Shown here piece by piece: positions 62,172 to 64,000 of a stretch of DNA of 64,000 nt; the stretch's first letter is position 1; every line of letters starts with the position of its first letter. Made by a program: the position numbers and the translations under genes. This DNA comes from Elephas maximus indicus. Its lineage: Eukaryota; Chordata; Mammalia; Proboscidea; Elephantidae. The stretch is taken from contig NC_064839.1 of the NCBI RefSeq assembly GCF_024166365.1, positions 20,818,878 to 20,882,877 of the forward strand. The letters run 5' to 3'. A model generated the notes under the pieces. That model saw only the letters and a program-made list of their open reading frames with translations. It searched no databases and had not been told where the DNA came from.

Positions 62172-62370
62172 CCTGGCTCCTCTTCTTGCTTACCATGTGA
62201 CTTTGTACAAGTGATGAAGCCATTTGGAAAATTCAGTTTCCTTGTGAGCAAAATAGGGAAAACAATATACTCACCTCAGAGAGCAGTTAAGATTAAATGA
62301 ATTAGTTCTAACTATGCTTTTTTTTTTTTTTTTTTTTATGCCAGGCACAGGGTAAGCACTAAGGAGAGTG
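62145..62370 (+). mobile_element. MIR SINE
   Basis: GGTTCTGGGTTCGGATCCTG, CCATGTGACTTTGTACAAG, TCAGTTTCCTTGTGAGC; a T-run at 62319-62337 splits off the tail ATGCCAGGCACAGGGTAAGC. Confidence 0.68.
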
Positions 62371-62573
62371 GTTCATCATTACCATATCGTCATCACTGGT
62401 TGCCCTCGTTGTTGTTGTTGCTCGTATTATTATTGTGTGGGCTCTGGAACTAGACTACCTGGATTCAAACCTTGGCTCTACTACTTCTTTGGACTTGGGT
62501 ACATTTTTTACCTTTATGTGCCTCAGCTTCTTCATCCGGAAAATTTTTTTTTAACTAGTTAATAATGTTTTTG

Positions 62574-62730
62574 TCAGGTGTTGTTGAGTTGATTCTGCCT
62601 CATAGTGACCCCATGTGACAGAGTAGGAGCGGATCACCAGGTCTTTTACCCACAGAGCCGCTGGATGGGTTCAAACCGCCAACCTTTCTGTTAGCAGCCC
62701 AGTGCTCAACTATCGTGCCAGCAGGGCTCC
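62574..62730 (-). mobile_element. Type M AfroSINE in MIR, internally shortened
   Basis: GGTGTTGTTGAGTTGATTCT through GTGCCAGCAGGGCTCC. Confidence 0.84.
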
Positions 62731-62787
62731 TGGGTTAATAATAATACCTGCCTTATAGAGTTGCTGTGGGGATTAATTAAGATAATA

Positions 62788-62940
62788 AAACCCACTGCCG
62801 GGGAGTCAATTCTGACTATAGCAACCCTATACGACAGAGTAGAACTGCCCCATACTGTTTCCAAGGAGCTCCTGGTGGATTTGAACTGCCAACCTTTTGG
62901 TTAGTAGCCATAGCTCTTAACCACTATGCCACCGGGGTTT
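62788..62940 (-). mobile_element. Type S AfroSINE in MIR
   Basis: AAACCCACTGCCGGGGAGTC through TATGCCACCGGGGTTTCC. AATTAAGATAAT before and AATTAAGCTAAT after look like a 12-bp target duplication. Confidence 0.9.
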
Positions 62941-63024
62941 CCAATTAAGCTAATGATATATGTAAAAGAGCTTAGAAGAGTAGCATGTGGTAAGTGCCCA
63001 ACGAGTGTTCGTTATTTTATGATA

Positions 63025-63115
63025 CAGAGTAAGGGAAAGAGTCAGGATTTGAAACCAGTCCTCTCTGACAGCAAAATCTATTCCCCTAACTACTGTCCTG
63101 CTTCCTTCCCTCTGG
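63025..63115 (-). mobile_element. MIR fragment (weak)
   Basis: GAGTCAGGATTTGAAACCAG, CCTCTCTGACAGCAAAATC: reverse tRNA half of MIR. Confidence 0.5.
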
Positions 63116-63410
63116 TTTGTTGTGGGGCCATTTCTAGTCACAAAAAATGTTTCTGCTCTACTGCATCACAAAAGAGAGACTACTGGACTCAGTTTTGCTC
63201 ATGTCCCCTTTGCTGTTAATCTGGGGACTGTGGTGGCCCCAGGTGGCAACTCCATCATTCGCTTATGCCCTGACCACGTGGTATGGTGACATTGCAGGTG
63301 ACCAACAGCAGTGGGCCATGGACCTGTTGGGAGTGGTTAGGGGTGGTCAAGCCCTAGCCTTACTTCCTCTTCAAGAAGAAGAGCAAGCGGTGTGAGAGAG
63401 CTGGCCAGGG
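63115..63410. other. Unique intergenic sequence
   Basis: No gene or repeat recognised. Confidence 0.3.
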
Positions 63411-63414
63411 CTGG

Positions 63415-63625
63415 TCGCTCACATTGACAACAGCAACTTGAAGGGTTAATAGGACACCTAGGGGGCAGCGAGTTTACATGAATGGGGAGGAACAATTTGG
63501 GAAAGGAGGGTGAGAATGGTTGCACAAAGTGAAAAATGTAATCAATGTACGTGTAGAAACTGTTGAATTGGTGTATGTCCTGCTGTGTATGTTCTCAGCA
63601 ACAACCAACAAAATAAAAAGAAGAA
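63415..63625 (+). mobile_element. Unclassified interspersed repeat, copy 2
   Basis: AGTGAAAAATGTAATCAATG, GTGTAGAAACTGTTGAATTG, GTCCTGCTGTGTATG, AACAAAATAAAAAG. Related to the end of 9520-9925. Confidence 0.45.
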
Positions 63626-63639
63626 GAACAACAACCATA

Positions 63640-64000
63640 AGGAAAAAATGGCTTGATTTTGAAATTCGGGGGAAAAGTCTTATTTTATGATTGTGTGTTT
63701 TGTGCTTTGGCCACTGCCCCATTCGTTTTGGTGTGTGTGCTGCTGGAGACCTGACGCCTTCCTCTTTTGCCCCAAAGCTCCCGGGGAATGGCCTGGGCCA
63801 CAATCTCTTTAAAGTTCCAGTGGTGAGTGCAATCGTTGTGTCAGGTGGAGCAGGCTCAGCAATGACTTGTGGGTAGGCGTTTCTTTTCCCGTTAATTTGC
63901 TGGTGTCTGCTATGTTTCTCTTACTAAAGTTTTGAGATCTTCTCCTGGATTGGGGCTGGGGAAACCAGGCTGTGGCAGAAATTGCTTCCTCTGGCATGGC
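63640..64000. other. Unique intergenic sequence
   Basis: No gene or repeat recognised. Confidence 0.3.

Larger units (their letters stand above)
62430..63020 (+). mobile_element. MIR split by two SINEs
   Basis: Pieces at 62430-62560 (TGGGCTCTGGAACTAGACTA, GTGCCTCAGCTTCTTCATCC), 62731-62790 (ACCTGCCTTATAGAGTTGCT) and 62941-63020 (AGAGCTTAGAAGAGTAGCAT) read in MIR order. Confidence 0.7.

Noticed and set aside
1-64000. FTO or IRX5 exons at the window edges
   Set aside because: No frame in either flank resembles FTO or a second homeodomain, and known mammalian spacing places both genes farther away.

Overview
This is a window of mammalian nuclear DNA with one protein-coding gene, IRX3 (Iroquois homeobox 3), on the minus strand at 35.9-38.25 kb. 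Everything else I can support is regulatory or repetitive. The lineage call rests on about forty copies of tRNA-derived SINEs of the AfroSINE type. Their shared 3' core reads as a GGGGCAGTTCTACTCTGTCC box followed by a CTATGAGTCRGAATCGACT box. Together with BovB/RTE-like LINE copies, they point to Afrotheria, most likely an elephant or another paenungulate. The exact species cannot be read from the sequence.

IRX3 has four coding exons (38249-37983, 37811-36677, 36499-36433, 35980-35926) with GT-AG introns and no frame breaks, giving 507 residues. Its 3' UTR ends near 35.58 kb. A GC-rich, CpG-rich domain covers the gene and runs upstream to about 41.86 kb. In human and mouse the order is FTO - IRX3 - IRX5 - IRX6, with IRX3 transcribed toward FTO. 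If that order holds here, the left 35 kb lies on the FTO side and the right 25 kb on the IRX5 side.

From about 33.8 to 44.75 kb I recognise no transposable element, while outside it there is roughly one SINE per 1.3 kb. This is the pattern of a transposon-free developmental-regulator locus. Several repeat-free, AT-rich, homeodomain-site-rich blocks look like conserved noncoding elements (best cases 41.87-42.29, 43.23-43.40, 43.62-43.77, 19.86-20.19, 3.18-3.50, 32.37-32.78 and 53.0-53.35 kb).

The flanks (0.7-33.5 and 44.7-63.6 kb) are layered repeats. From older to younger they are MIR, L2-like, hAT MITEs and MLT1-like LTRs; then L1 and MaLR-like solo LTRs; then RTE LINEs and AfroSINEs. Many nested insertions with target-site duplications give their order. 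In the entries below, SINE type S is the short form (about 150-165 bp). Type M carries an extra middle block (about 190 bp, with CTTCCATAAAGATTACAG). Type L begins GTCCCTGGGTGGCACA and has a different middle (about 200 bp). Type G is longer (about 360-400 bp) with a tRNA-Gly-like head. All share a related 3' end, which also closely resembles the 3' end of the RTE LINE copies in the window. I found no second gene, no functional tRNA or rRNA gene, and no undescribed enzymatic or defence system.
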